The translations under genes and the position numbers were made by a program. DNA of 64,000 nt from Lampris incognitus (taxonomy: Eukaryota > Chordata > Actinopteri > Lampriformes > Lampridae), in assembly GCF_029633865.1 (NCBI RefSeq), contig NC_079213.1, forward strand, positions 113,980,730-114,044,729, in the 5' to 3' direction. Below are positions 20,949-33,500 of the stretch, one piece after another (position 1 is the first letter of the stretch; each line of letters opens with the position of its first letter). The notes beneath the pieces are model-generated. The model worked only from the letters and a program-made list of their open reading frames with translations, searched no databases and was not told the origin of the DNA.

Positions 20949-20999
20949 GTGGGGGGAATTTTTAAACAGAATTACAAAATCCTCTTAGCTTGCCAAATT

Positions 21000-21045
21000 A
21001 AAACACGCACGCACGCACGCACACACAGACACACACACACACACC
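21000..21045. repeat. (CA)n/(CGCA)n microsatellite
   Basis: A short CACGCACG then ACACACAC tract. Confidence 0.9.
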
Positions 21046-21129
21046 AAAGTTACTCCTTGTCATATATTAAGTTCCAATATAACCAATAGACTACATTTAA
21101 TTAATATATTAAATTAATTAATCAATTAA

Positions 21130-23365
21130 TGAATTAATTGGACACAATAAGAATTACATCTATACTGACTGGACACTAAGAATTATAACTATATGGACTG
21201 GACACAATAAGAATTATATCATATGGACTGGACACAATAAGAATTATATCATATGGACTGGACACAATAAGAATTATATCATATGGACTGGACACAATAA
21301 GAATTATATCTATACTGACTGGACACAAGAAGAATTATATCTATACTGACTGGACACAATAAGAATTATATCTATACTGACTGGACACAATAAGAATTAT
21401 ATCAATATAGACTGGACACAATAAGAATTATATCTATATGGACTGGACACAATAAGAATTACATCTATACTGACTGGACACAATAAGAATTATAACTATA
21501 TGGACTGGACACAATAAGAATTATATCATATTGACTGGACACAATAAGAATTATATCTATACTTACTGGACACAATAAGAATTATAACTATATGGACTGG
21601 ACACAATAAGAATTATATCTATACTGACTGGACACAATAAGAATTATATCAATATGGACTGGACACAATAAGAATTATATCATATGGACTGGACACAATA
21701 AGAATTATATCTATACTGACTGGACACAATAAGAATTATATCTATACGGACTGGACACAATAAGAATTATATCTATACTGACTGGACACAATAAGAATTA
21801 TATCTATATGGACTGGACACAATAAGAATTATATCATATGGACTGGACACAATAAGAATTATATCTATACTGACTGGACACAATAAGAATTATATCATAT
21901 GGACTGGACACAATAAGAATTATATCATATGGACTGGACACAATAAGAATTATATCTATACTGACTGGACACAATAAGAATTATATCTATACTGACTGGA
22001 CACAATAAGAATTATATCAATATAGACTGTACACAATAAGAATTATATCTATATGGACTGGACACAATAAGAATTATATCATATGGACTGGACACAATAA
22101 GAATTATATCTATACTGACTGGACACAATAAGAATTATATCTATACTGACTGGACACAATAAGAATTATATCTATACGGATTGGACACAATAAGAATTTT
22201 ATCTATATGGACTGGACACAATAATAATTATATCTATACTGACTGGACACAATAAGAATTATATCAATATGGACTGGACACAATAAGAATTATATCATAT
22301 GGACTGGACACAATAAGAATTATATCTATACTGACTGGACACAATAAGAATTGTATCTATACTGACTGGACACAATAAGAATTATATCTATACGGACTGG
22401 ACACAATAAGAATTATATCTATATGGACTGGACACAATAAGAATTATATCTATACTGACTCGACACAATAAGAATTATATCTATACTGACTGGACACAAT
22501 AAGAATTGTATCTATACTGACTGGACACAATAAGAATTATATCTATACTGACTGGACACAATAAGAATTTTATCTATATGGACTGGACACAATAAGAATT
22601 ATATCTATACTGACTGGACACAATAAGAATGATATCTATATGGACTGGACACAATAAGAATTATATCTATACTGACTGGACACAGTAAGAATTATATCTA
22701 TACGGACTGGACACATTAAGAATTATATCTATACGGACTCGACACAATAAGAATTATATCATATGGACTGGACACAATAAGAATTATATCTATACGGACT
22801 CGACACAATAAGAATTATATCTATACTGATTGGATACAATAAGAATTATATCTATATTGACTGGACACAATAAGAATTATAACTATACTGACTGGACACA
22901 ATAAGAATTATATCATATGGACTGGACACAATAAGAATTATAACTATACTGACTGGACACAATAAGAATTATATCTATACGGACTCGACACAATAAGAAT
23001 TATATCTATACTGATTGGATACAATAAGAATTATATCTATATGGACTGGACACAATAAGAATTATATCTATACTGACTGGACACAATAAGAATTATATCA
23101 ATATGGACTGGACACAATAAGAATTATATCTATACTGATTGGATACAATAAGAATTATATCATATGGACTGGACACAATAAGAATTATATCATATGGACT
23201 GGACACAATAAGAATTATATCTATATGGACTGGACACAATAAGAATTATAACTATACTGACTGGACACAATAAGAATTATATCGATATGGACTGGACACA
23301 ATAAGAATCATATCTATACTGACTGGACACAACAAGAATTATATCGATATGGACTGGACACAACA
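21130..23365. repeat. 30/31-bp AT-rich minisatellite, ~72 copies
   Basis: The unit is GACTGGACACAATAAGAATT plus ATATCTATACT (31 bp) or ATATCATATG (30 bp), repeated for 2.2 kb. Variant units are interspersed rather than blocked, with single differences such as CTCGACAC, TTGGATAC and ATCAATAT. Non-coding. Confidence 0.95.
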
Positions 23366-23485
23366 GGGGACATTGTTGGGTGTAATTGAATCACCAGCTG
23401 CCGACATTATGATAATTAAAAAAGTGGACTTTACAATTTGATTGATTTGATAATATAATAATTTCATATGTGTGTGTGTGTGGAC

Positions 23486-23625
23486 CCTGTGATTGCCTGG
23501 CGGCCTGTCCAGGGTGTCTCCCTGCCTGCCACCCAATGACTGCTGGGATAGGGTCCAGCATCCCTGCGACCCTGACAGCAGGATAAGCGGTTTGGATGAT
23601 GGATGGATGGATGGATGGATGAATA
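23486..23625 (+). mobile_element. V-SINE/Mermaid-like SINE, 3' fragment
   Basis: It reads TGATTGCCTGGCGGCCTGTC, then ATGACTGCTGGGATAGGGTC and ends GGATGGATGGATGGATG. It is preceded by a short (GT)n at 23470. Confidence 0.85.
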
Positions 23626-23700
23626 ACCAGAACCCACAACGAGAGAGGGAATAGGAAGTGCATCACAGAAAGAGGTGGGGCGTCACTTCAAATGATTTTC

Positions 23701-23706
23701 TTTATT
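23701..23706 (-). promoter_or_regulatory. Candidate poly(A) signal of thop1
   Basis: On the minus strand AATAAA lies 112 bp after the thop1 stop. A second AATAAA cluster is at 23733-23742. Either gives a short 3' UTR of about 90-140 nt. Confidence 0.6.
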
Positions 23707-23817
23707 GATGATTTTTTTCCAACTTGGAATATTTTATTTATTTTTCCTAAAAAACACGAGTCCCTTGTGCCTGCTACACTAACTGGGTGGTGGACAGTAG
23801 GGGGCGCTGTTGGTTGG

Positions 23818-23979
23818 TCAGCAGGGACAAGGGGTGGACGCCTCCATCTCCACCGTCAGTCCTTTGCTCAGGAGGAAAGCTTCCTGCTTTGGCTCCCGCC
23901 CGAGGAACTTCTTCAGCATCTCGGAGGCGTCCTCCGAACCGCCAGGTTTCAGAATGCAGTTCCTGTAGTCCAGACCCAC
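23818..23979 (-). CDS. thop1: thop1 last exon, with stop
   Basis: It encodes [40 protein letters not shown] and [13 protein letters not shown], then TGA at 23818-23820. The acceptor is TCTCACCTCAG. Confidence 0.96.
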   Translation of the reverse strand: MGLDYRNCILKPGGSEDASEMLKKFLGREPKQEAFLLSKGLTVEMEASTPCPC

Positions 23980-26900
23980 CTGAGGTGAGAGAAGGTGGGG
24001 TGGGTGGGGGTGGGGGGTCATTGCACTGTTAGACAATACTTAACATTTCCGTTTCATAAAACCTGCTGTTAGCATCGTCAGTGTTTGATGTCAGATTTAC
24101 AGTTGGCCCTCTAATCCTGCACGAACCAGGTCTGTTGTCTCACGAGTAAACAATGATCAATAATCATTAATAATCAATCCCAATAAACATCGTGTCCAGA
24201 TGAACTGATTCAGCTTTCTTTGAATAAGCTTTATTTTGTTTTTCTTTTTTGAATTTTTCCTCCTTTTTCTCTGAATTGCACGTGGCCAATTACCCCACTC
24301 CTCTGAGACACCCCGGTCTCTGCTCCACCCCCTCTGCTGATCCGGGGAGGGCTGCAGACTACCACATGCCTCCTCCCATACACGTGGAGTCACCAGCCGC
24401 TTCTTTTCACCTGACAGTGAGGAGTTTCGCCAGGGGGACGTAGCGCATGGGAGGATCACACTATTCCCCCCAGTTTTCCCTCCCCCCCGAAAAGGTGCCC
24501 TGACTGACCAGAGGAGGTGCTAGTGCGGCGACCAGGACCCATACCCACATCTGGCTTCCCACCCACAGACACGGCCAATTGTGTCTGTAGGGACGCCCGA
24601 CCAAGCCGGAGGCAACACGGGGATTCAAACTGGAGAGCCCCGTGTTGGTGGACAACGGAATAGACCGCCACGCTACCCGGACGCCCTGAATAAGCTTTTT
24701 ACGTATGTATCTTCATATAAAGTTAGCATGACGTGCACTGTGAGCTGGTCCAACGACAAGACAATTGGGACTAAACTCCTGGAGAACCTCCCCATGACAG
24801 CTAATAGCTAGCATGCATGTTTCCATTTCCTTCCATGGCCCCCCAAAGCTGACAGTAAGGAACATTAACATTAACACATTACAAGTATCTCATTCCTCTC
24901 CTGCACACCCACATTATGATGCATTCGTAACACGGGGATCGCTGGTGTGAATCCCCGTGTTGGTAGGCAACGGAATAGACCGCCACGCTTCCCCGGAAGG
25001 CTGTCAACCTTTAATTTAAATAACTCTGCTAAACCTGTAAAACGCTGATTTCCATGGTTTTACCGTTTTCAACAGCAGCAGCAGATTTACATCGCCAGGT
25101 TTTGGTGATTCTAGAGATATGGAATTACAGCTCGAAACACCTTGTTTATTCACCCTTTCACCAGACATGGAGCTCTCGAGCAACGACATGCCCTTTTATT
25201 TTGTCATAACAGAACAATGGTACCGACGGTGGTGATGTCGTTTATTCCACCAGGACAAACCCAGCGTCTGTCGATATCAGCACCCACCTTGGGGTTCATG
25301 ATGCCTTCCTGTTTGAAGCGAGCGTAGAACATATCCGTGGAAAAGACCTCGCTCCACAGGTAACCGTAGTACTGCGCATCGTAACCCCCTGCCAGGTGGC
25401 CAAAGGTTGCCGGCATGTTTGTTCCTGAGGGACACAAGGAGAAGGGCGAAAGGTCAGAGGGCAAACTGAATGACCCACTGAGGGACAGTTGACCCCAAGT
25501 ATTTAAACTCATCTACCTGCGTTACCTCTACTCCAGGCGCACCGGAATCATTTCAGAAGTGTGGGGGGCAACAATGATATCTATGTGTGTGCAGGGTGTA
25601 CTGTATAGTGCTATAAGAGCGCACCGCAGTGCAGCTCCGTATGCCTGCATTTGTGGTTTTAATACAATAAAGCACGTTATTGAAGACACGTGTCCGCCCC
25701 ATCATTTTACTTTGTTGCAGTTGGGCATCTCAATGTAGCGTTCTGTGTTGAGCTTGCGCACTTGAGTGATACATTGTATTCAGTTTTGAAATCCCACTCT
25801 TTCTGCTGCCTGCCCACGGGGTAGCGCTATAATTCAAACATAAGCCAGCTAGTGCATGTGGGATAAGATACACACATTTCTTGTTCAATTAGCCTAAACT
25901 ACGAGTTTGGGCTAAGATAGTAACACTGTAGTAGCAAGCAGGCAATAGCAACGCTAATGTTGCCATGTGTTCAGCAGCGCACATCTATCACAAAGCCATA
26001 TTTAATGAAAATAAGAAAAACAGCTTACTGCTTCACTGTCGCATTCCTCACCAAAACGATTTAGCCACTGGTAAATTATGATTACAAATGCTGTTGCAAT
26101 GTACCCTTTGATTGAATTAAAATGTGAATATTCTTCCTGATTTATGTCTGCGTGCTTTATTTGACCTCATTTCTTAGAGTGGACGGGAATGATTGAAACG
26201 ACTTTTTACCGTAAGTGTTGCAATATAGGGGCATTAGTGGGGATAAAGGGATTCCTGTCTTTAAAAAAAATGTGTAAGGAGGGTAAAAGTGGGGGGGGCC
26301 AATGGCCCCCTGCCCCCCCCCCATTCCAGCACCCCTGCTCTACTCCTTGCATCCTCACTGTTCCACTGTCCTCCCTCTCATTCATGCATAGGTATTCCGT
26401 CTTGCTCCTACTGACTTTCATTCCTCTTCTCTCCAGTGCATACCTCCACCTCTCCTCAACCTGCTCCCTACTCTCACTACACATCACAATGTCATCCACA
26501 AACATCATTGTCCACAGAGACTCCTGCCTGATCTTGTCCATCAACCTGTCCATCACAAGAAAGGGCTCAGAACCGATCCTTGATGTAATCCCACCTCCAC
26601 CTTGAACCCATCTGTCATTCCAACCACACACCTCACCACTGTCACACTTCCCTCATACGTATCCTGCACCACTCCTACATACTTCTCTGCAACTCCCGAC
26701 TTCCTCATACAATACCACACCTCCTCTCTCGGCACCCTGTGGTATGCTTTCTCTAAATCTACAAAGACACAATGTAACTCCTCCTGGCCTTCTCTATACT
26801 TCTCCATCAACATTCTCAAAGCAAACATCACATCTGTGGTGCTCTTTCCTGGCATGAAACCATACTGCTGCTGCTGATCATCGCCTCTCCTCCTCTTAAC

Positions 26901-29900
26901 CTAGCTTCTATTACTCTTTCCCAAATCTTCATGCTGTGGCTGATCAACTTTATACCTCCGTAGTTGCTACAGTTCTGCACATCACCCTTGTTCTTGAAAA
27001 TCGGTACCAGTATGCTTCTTCTCCACTCCTCAGGCATCCTCTCACTTTCCAAGATTGTGTTAAACAATCTAGTTAAAAACCCCACTGCCATCTCTCCTAA
27101 ACACCTCCATGCCTCCACAGGTATGTCATCAGGACCAACTGCCTTTCCACTCTTCATCCTCTTCATAGCTGCCCTCACTTCCTCCTTGCTAATCCACCGC
27201 ACTTCCTGATTCACTATCCCTACAATATCCAACCATCTCTCTCTTTCTCTTTATTCATCAGTCCCTCAAAGTACCAACACTACTTTATAATAACCACATG
27301 AGACGTTATCAAAGCTCCAGAGGTCTCAATGATGGTATGCACACAAAACCTCAACTTTATGGATTCATCACTTTCCAGAAACAGCAATGACAGACTAATG
27401 TTACTTACACTACACAACTTATAGATAGATAGATAATAGATTTTATTGATCTTGAGGGAAATTAAAGCATCATTAAAGTACTTGGTACCTATAAAATAAA
27501 ACAGAATGAAGAGATGTAAATTCATACACAGAAGCAGCAGCAGCATTGGGAGAAAAATAAAAAAATAGAAATAAAAATATAGCAGATTTACACTAGGAAG
27601 AAGATGCAGCAGCATGTTCACATGTTCACTTATTGTATACTTCACGTAACAGCAAGCCGACGGATGGATGCTGCCCATAACTGAGTAATGAATAAATGTA
27701 CTGTAGAGGATATAAAATGTACTGTTGAGGATAGAGGATATACTAAAATGTACTGTAGAGGATATAAAATGTACTGTAGAAGATAGAGGATATAAAATGT
27801 ACTGCAGAGGATATAAAATGTGCTGTAGAGGATATAAAATGTACTGCAGAGGATATAAAATGTACTGTAGAGGATATAAAATGTGCTGTAGAGGATATAA
27901 AATGTGCTGTAGAGGATATAAAATGTACTGTAGAAGATAGAGGATATAAAATGTGCTGTAGAGGATATAAAATGTGCTGTAGAGGATATAAAATGTGCTG
28001 CAGAGGATATAAAATGTGCTGTAGAGGATATAAAATGTGCTGCAGAGGATATAAAATGTGCTGTAGAGGATATAAAATGTGTTGTAGAGGATATAAAATG
28101 TGCTGTAGAGGATATAAAATGTGCTGTAGAGGATATAAAATGTGTTGTAGAGGATATAAAATGTACTGTAGCGGATATAAAATGTGCTGTAGAGGATATA
28201 AAATGTGTTGTAGAGGATATAAAATGTACTGCAGAGGATAGAGGATATACTAAAATGTACTGTAGAGGATATAAAATGTACTGCAGAGGATAGAGGATAT
28301 AAAATGTACTGTAGAGGATACATGGGACGTCCTTACATGATTACAGTGAGTGACAGTATGCAGTATTTGAATATAAGGAATATAAATATGAGCGTTAATG
28401 CTGTTGCTTCAGGGTCCCTCCAGGAGGCTGAGGGCAGTGTGGCAGAATGGGGGAGGGGGTTGTCCAGGAGTTATACGAGCTACACACACCATTCTGAAAA
28501 CACATCTGAACACATCCCATCCGCAGCCAATGAAAATAAGGGCAAGAAAAAAATTTTAACACTAGAACGACCAAGACAGTCATTATGACTGTTTTGTATT
28601 TTCAAAGTTTAATAACTTTGTGGGAAAAAAAAAGATACAGACCTGCCGCTCTCGGAATGCTCCTAAAATTGCATATATTTGCATTAAAATAAGATTTTGA
28701 TTAACTGCACAAAAAAGTCACGATAAGATCTACCTAAAACGACCATGAGCTTTCAAACTGACGGCACGTAATGTGCGCGTCATGTCAGTATTCATGACCT
28801 GTGTTGGTGGCGTCATTTCCTTCGTGAAGTTCGTTGCTCTATCCTAGAAACACACTAGCACCCTCCAGTGCAGAGTAATAATCTAAACTTGATGTGTGAT
28901 CATGTTCAACATGTCTGGTTACAGACGCACCATGACTACCACCGAGGCGTTGCAGTATTTACATGCGTTGGACAGCGGCCATTTTAAATTGTTTAAAAAT
29001 AGTATTAAAGTTGTTAACATGTTAATTTTGGTGTCAGTTAGTTTCATAACAGACATACTAACACATGTAATGCATTAATATCTCAACTGGGTGTTTATCT
29101 TGACACAATATAGAGTTTAAAACCCGGCCGCCATTTTGACCGCCCATGGTCGTTTTAGGCAGGAGTGAAAGCCCGGTTATAAATAAAAGCCAGAGAGACA
29201 AAGTCAGCAGTTGGGAAGACTCCAATGCTGGTGATCCATTTGTCCAAGTAAAGAGCCTATGAGCAAGGCAAAGGCCCTCGCATACTCACTCCTTGTGAAT
29301 AGGACCCAATCTGGACCCAAGAAATTCAAATAAATGGCAAAAAGTGAAACATAGCAAAAGCCAGCCAGCCAAAACTGAGGTGCTCTTCAGCACCACCTAG
29401 TGGAGGTATACCTGCTGGCAACACCCCCGGCTCTCCACCGGCAGAGACTGGTAACTGGACTGCATTTTATACAGCGCTTTTCTAGTCTAAAGACCACTCA
29501 AAACTCTATATTACCTCAAATTACCTGTATTATCTCAGATTAGCAATTCATCTGGATTATCTCAGATTATCAATTCATCTGGATTATCTCAGATTCAGTT
29601 CATCTGTATTATCTCATATTATCAGTTCATCTGTATTATCTCAGAATATCAATTCATCTGTATTATCTCAGATTATCAATTCATCTGGATTATCTCAGAT
29701 TCAGTTCATCTGTATTATCTCAGATTATCAATTCATCTATATTATCTCAGAATATCAATTCATCTGTATTATCTCAGATTATCAATTCATCTGGATTACC
29801 TCAAACACGTTCTTTGGATTCCATATTGATAGCATACAGGAGGCCAAACAAGTACACACATATCCTGGAGAAGCAAAGTGTCTTCCATGATGATCGCTGT

Positions 29901-30474
29901 GTTGACCTGACAGCAGCAACACCATCCTCAAGCACTGTGAGGGTTCCAGTTTTTCAAGAGACAAGACTCTACCGAGTCACATGTTCAAAAACCGTGGCGG
30001 TCACTTTGACCGCCCATGGTCGTTTTAGGTAGGAGTGAAATCCCGGTCGTTCTAGTGTTAAATACAGGAAAAAGGGAAAGAAACTTGATGAACAGAGAAG
30101 GGAGTAATGTGCAGGTGAATGGGAGACCACAGACGGGAGAAAAGTTAACCGATTTGTGGCGGGAACACGAGTGTCTGTACGACCTGACCTGCAGGACCGT
30201 TCATAACCGCATCGACAAAGAAAGAAATGCGTCTCGGGTTCGTTTTGCTGGCACCACCTCATGGCAACGTGAGGGTTTGTGTTCCTGTGTGAGTTCAGTT
30301 CAGTTCAGTTGTAAGTCTGGTCGGGTGTAAACCCGGTTTTTCAGCCATCATAAAAAAATCTACAAAAAAAAAAAAAAAAATCAGTACGTGTGAGACGCCC
30401 AGTTTTTTCATAATGTGTAAGAATTTAAAAGTTGTGTACTATAGTGCCACTCTAAAGGAATTCTGCCTTCACCG

Positions 30475-30518
<44 letters not shown>

Positions 30519-33500
30519 CTGTGTGTACAGACTACCTGCTGAGGCTGGTACCCCTAGGATCTCCTGGCAGAGCCTGGCATACTCCTCCGCTGGGTCCAGA
30601 CCGGTCTTGGTGTGGAGAGCCTGGTCTACCTTGGCCAGAACGATCTGCCTCAGGTTAAACAGACCTGGGAAAGAGACGCTGATTCAGTACTGCGAGTTTG
30701 TTTTCTCGTCAAGAACCACAGCTCATGAATCCTTCCAGGAACTACTACTCAGTCAGTAGAAGTAAAAACTAAAGTTAATTCCGTGGTTTTCCAGCTTTCT
30801 GTGGGACATACAGGGTTTTCCAGCGGGTAGTTTTGGGATCTAATCATTTTACCAATTTGTAATTCATTCAAAATCCAAATATTAAAAACGTTGGCATGAG
30901 AAGCCTCTTTATATCAGCCTAGAGTGGAGTGACGGAATAAAAGATGTTCACCCATCAGCGAATTAACTGTACCGTCAGTTCATATTCACAGATGATCAAG
31001 TGAACTGAGGTGAACCCCAATAAAGCCCGTCACTGTTAGATGATTAAAAACGTCCTCCTGGGGTGTCCTGGTGATTCAGACCCAGCCCCCCCCCTTTTCT
31101 CCCAATTGTACTTGACCAATTACCCCACTCCTCTGAGCCGTCCCAGTCTCTGCTGCACCCCCTCTGCTGATCCGGGGAGGGCTGCAGACTACCACATGCC
31201 TCCTCCAATACATGCGGAGTCACCAGCCGCTTCTTTTCACCTGACGGTGAGGAGTTTCGCCAGGCGGATGTAGCGCATGGGAGGATCGCACTATTCCCCC
31301 CAGTTCCCACTCCCCCTGAACAGGGGCCCCGACCGACCAGAGGAGGCGCTAGTGCAGCGACAACGACACATACCCACATCCGGCTTCCCACCCGCAGACA
31401 CGGCCAATTGTGTCTGTAGGGACACCCGACCAAGCCAGAGGTAACAAAGGGATTCGAACCGGCGATCCCCGTGTTGGTAGGCAATGGAATAGACCGCTAC
31501 GTTACCCGGACGCCCTCAGACCCGGCTGTGAGACCTTTGCCGCATGTCTTCTCCTACACTCCTCCCCCTGTGTTTCCTGTCTATCTCTGCTGTCCTGTCG
31601 AATATAAGCTAAAAATGCCACACCAAAACATAATTAAACAGGGAAAAAAAGTTCTCCTGCAGGGAATTAAGATGAAGACACAGGCTAATTTAAGCCCCAT
31701 CATTCGTTTTTTTTACAGTTGTGTTGTACTTACACTGATGAGCCAAAACATTATGACCACCCACAGGTAAACAGAATAACGCTGACCATCTCCAAACAAG
31801 GGCACATGTCAAGGTGTGGGTGGATTAGATGGTGAGCGTACAATCAGTTCTCCGAGTCACCGTGTTGGATGAAGGACACATGGGCAGGAGTCAAGACCTG
31901 AGCGACTTTGACAAGGGCCAGATTTCTGGGTCAGAGTTTCTCTGAAACGGCAAGGCTTGTGGGGTGCTCCCAGTCACCAGTAGCGAGTACCTACCGACAG
32001 TGGTCCGAGGAGGAACAAACCACAAACCGGTGACATAGGGTGTTGGGCGCCCAAGGCTCATCGATGCGTGAGGGCAGAGAAGGCTATCCTGTCTGGTCCA
32101 AACCGACAGAAGGTATACTGTGGCACAAATCACACAAAACTTTAACGATGGTTACAGGAGAAATGTGTCACAACACACAGTGCATCACACCCTGCTGGTT
32201 ATGGGGCTACGTAGCCGCAAATCAGTCAGTGTCCATGATGACCCCTGTCCACCATCGAAAGCGCCTACAAATGGCATGCAAGCGTTGGAAATGGACCTTG
32301 GAACAGTGGGACAAGTTCGCCTGGTCCGATGAGTCCCGTTTAGATTATGTGGATTACCGTGTATGTGTGCACCGTTTACCTGGGGAGGTGATGGCACCAA
32401 GACACACTGTGGGAAGATGACAAAAAGGTGGAGGGAATGTGATGCTCTGGGCAATGTTCTGCTGGGAAATACCTGAGTCCAGCCATTCATGTGGATGCCA
32501 ATTTGACACGTGCCACCTACCTAAACATAATTGCAGACCACGTACATCCCTTCATAGCAACGGTATTCCCTGATGGCAGTGGCCTCTTTCAGTAGGATAA
32601 TACGCCCTGCCACACTGCAAACATTGTTCAGGAATGGTTTGAGGAACATGATGAAGTGTTCAACGTGTTGCCCGGGCCTCCAAATTCTCTGGATCTAAAT
32701 CCGATTGAGCATCTGTGGGATGTGTTGGAATAACAAGTCTGATCCGCAGCAGCTCAACCTCACAACTTACAGGACTTGAAGGATCCGCCGCTAATGTTTT
32801 GGTGCCAGATACCACACAACACCTTCAGGGGTCTTGTGATCCATGCCTCAGTGAGTTGGCGCTGTTTTGGCAGCACACAGAGGACCAACAGCATATTAGG
32901 CAGTGGGTCATAATGTTTTGGCTCATCAGTGTATGCTGTACTTATACCAACCCAGCAGTGAATGCTTCCTCATAGACGTCTCCCAGCTTGGTTCAGTATG
33001 GGTTTGACAGAGGCCTGCTGGGAAAACACCCAAATGTATTTGGTACCGACCCATTTTCTAATGCGGTTGGCGGAGTTACATGTTAGCTTTTGCTGGCTGT
33101 TCGGTTTTCTCATGGAAAACCACAGGGTACTGTACCATAAACCATAGTTTGGTCCAGATGGGGTTTTCAGCAGTACCAGCGGAACATGTAAGAAGAGAGT
33201 GTGAGTACAGACCGGTGTTGGCGAGGCGGGACTTGATGAGTTTGTCCAGCAGCTCATCGGGGATTGGACTTCCTGTCTTGTAATGTCTGGACATCCTCTG
33301 CAGCGGCTCCCGCTCCCACACCCAGTTCTCCAACATCTGGGAAGGAGCTTCCACAAAGTCCCGCTCCACATGCGTTCCACTAAACATGGCATAGTCGGCC
33401 TGGACGGCCAGACAGCGCACAAAGATATCAAAAAGAGGATGGAGGGTTATTTATCCTGTAAACACACACACACTTGTATGACTATTCTAAATGTATATAT

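Noticed and set aside
25142..25327. Plus-strand frame over a thop1 exon
   Set aside because: Antisense shadow of the exon at 25424-25288.
27280..28323. 347-residue minus-strand frame of ILYSTFY repeats
   Set aside because: Translation of the 21-bp minisatellite plus AT-rich flank; no gene-like features.
30016..30330. 104-residue plus-strand frame
   Set aside because: It starts within the end of a piggyBac-like MITE and shows no domain.
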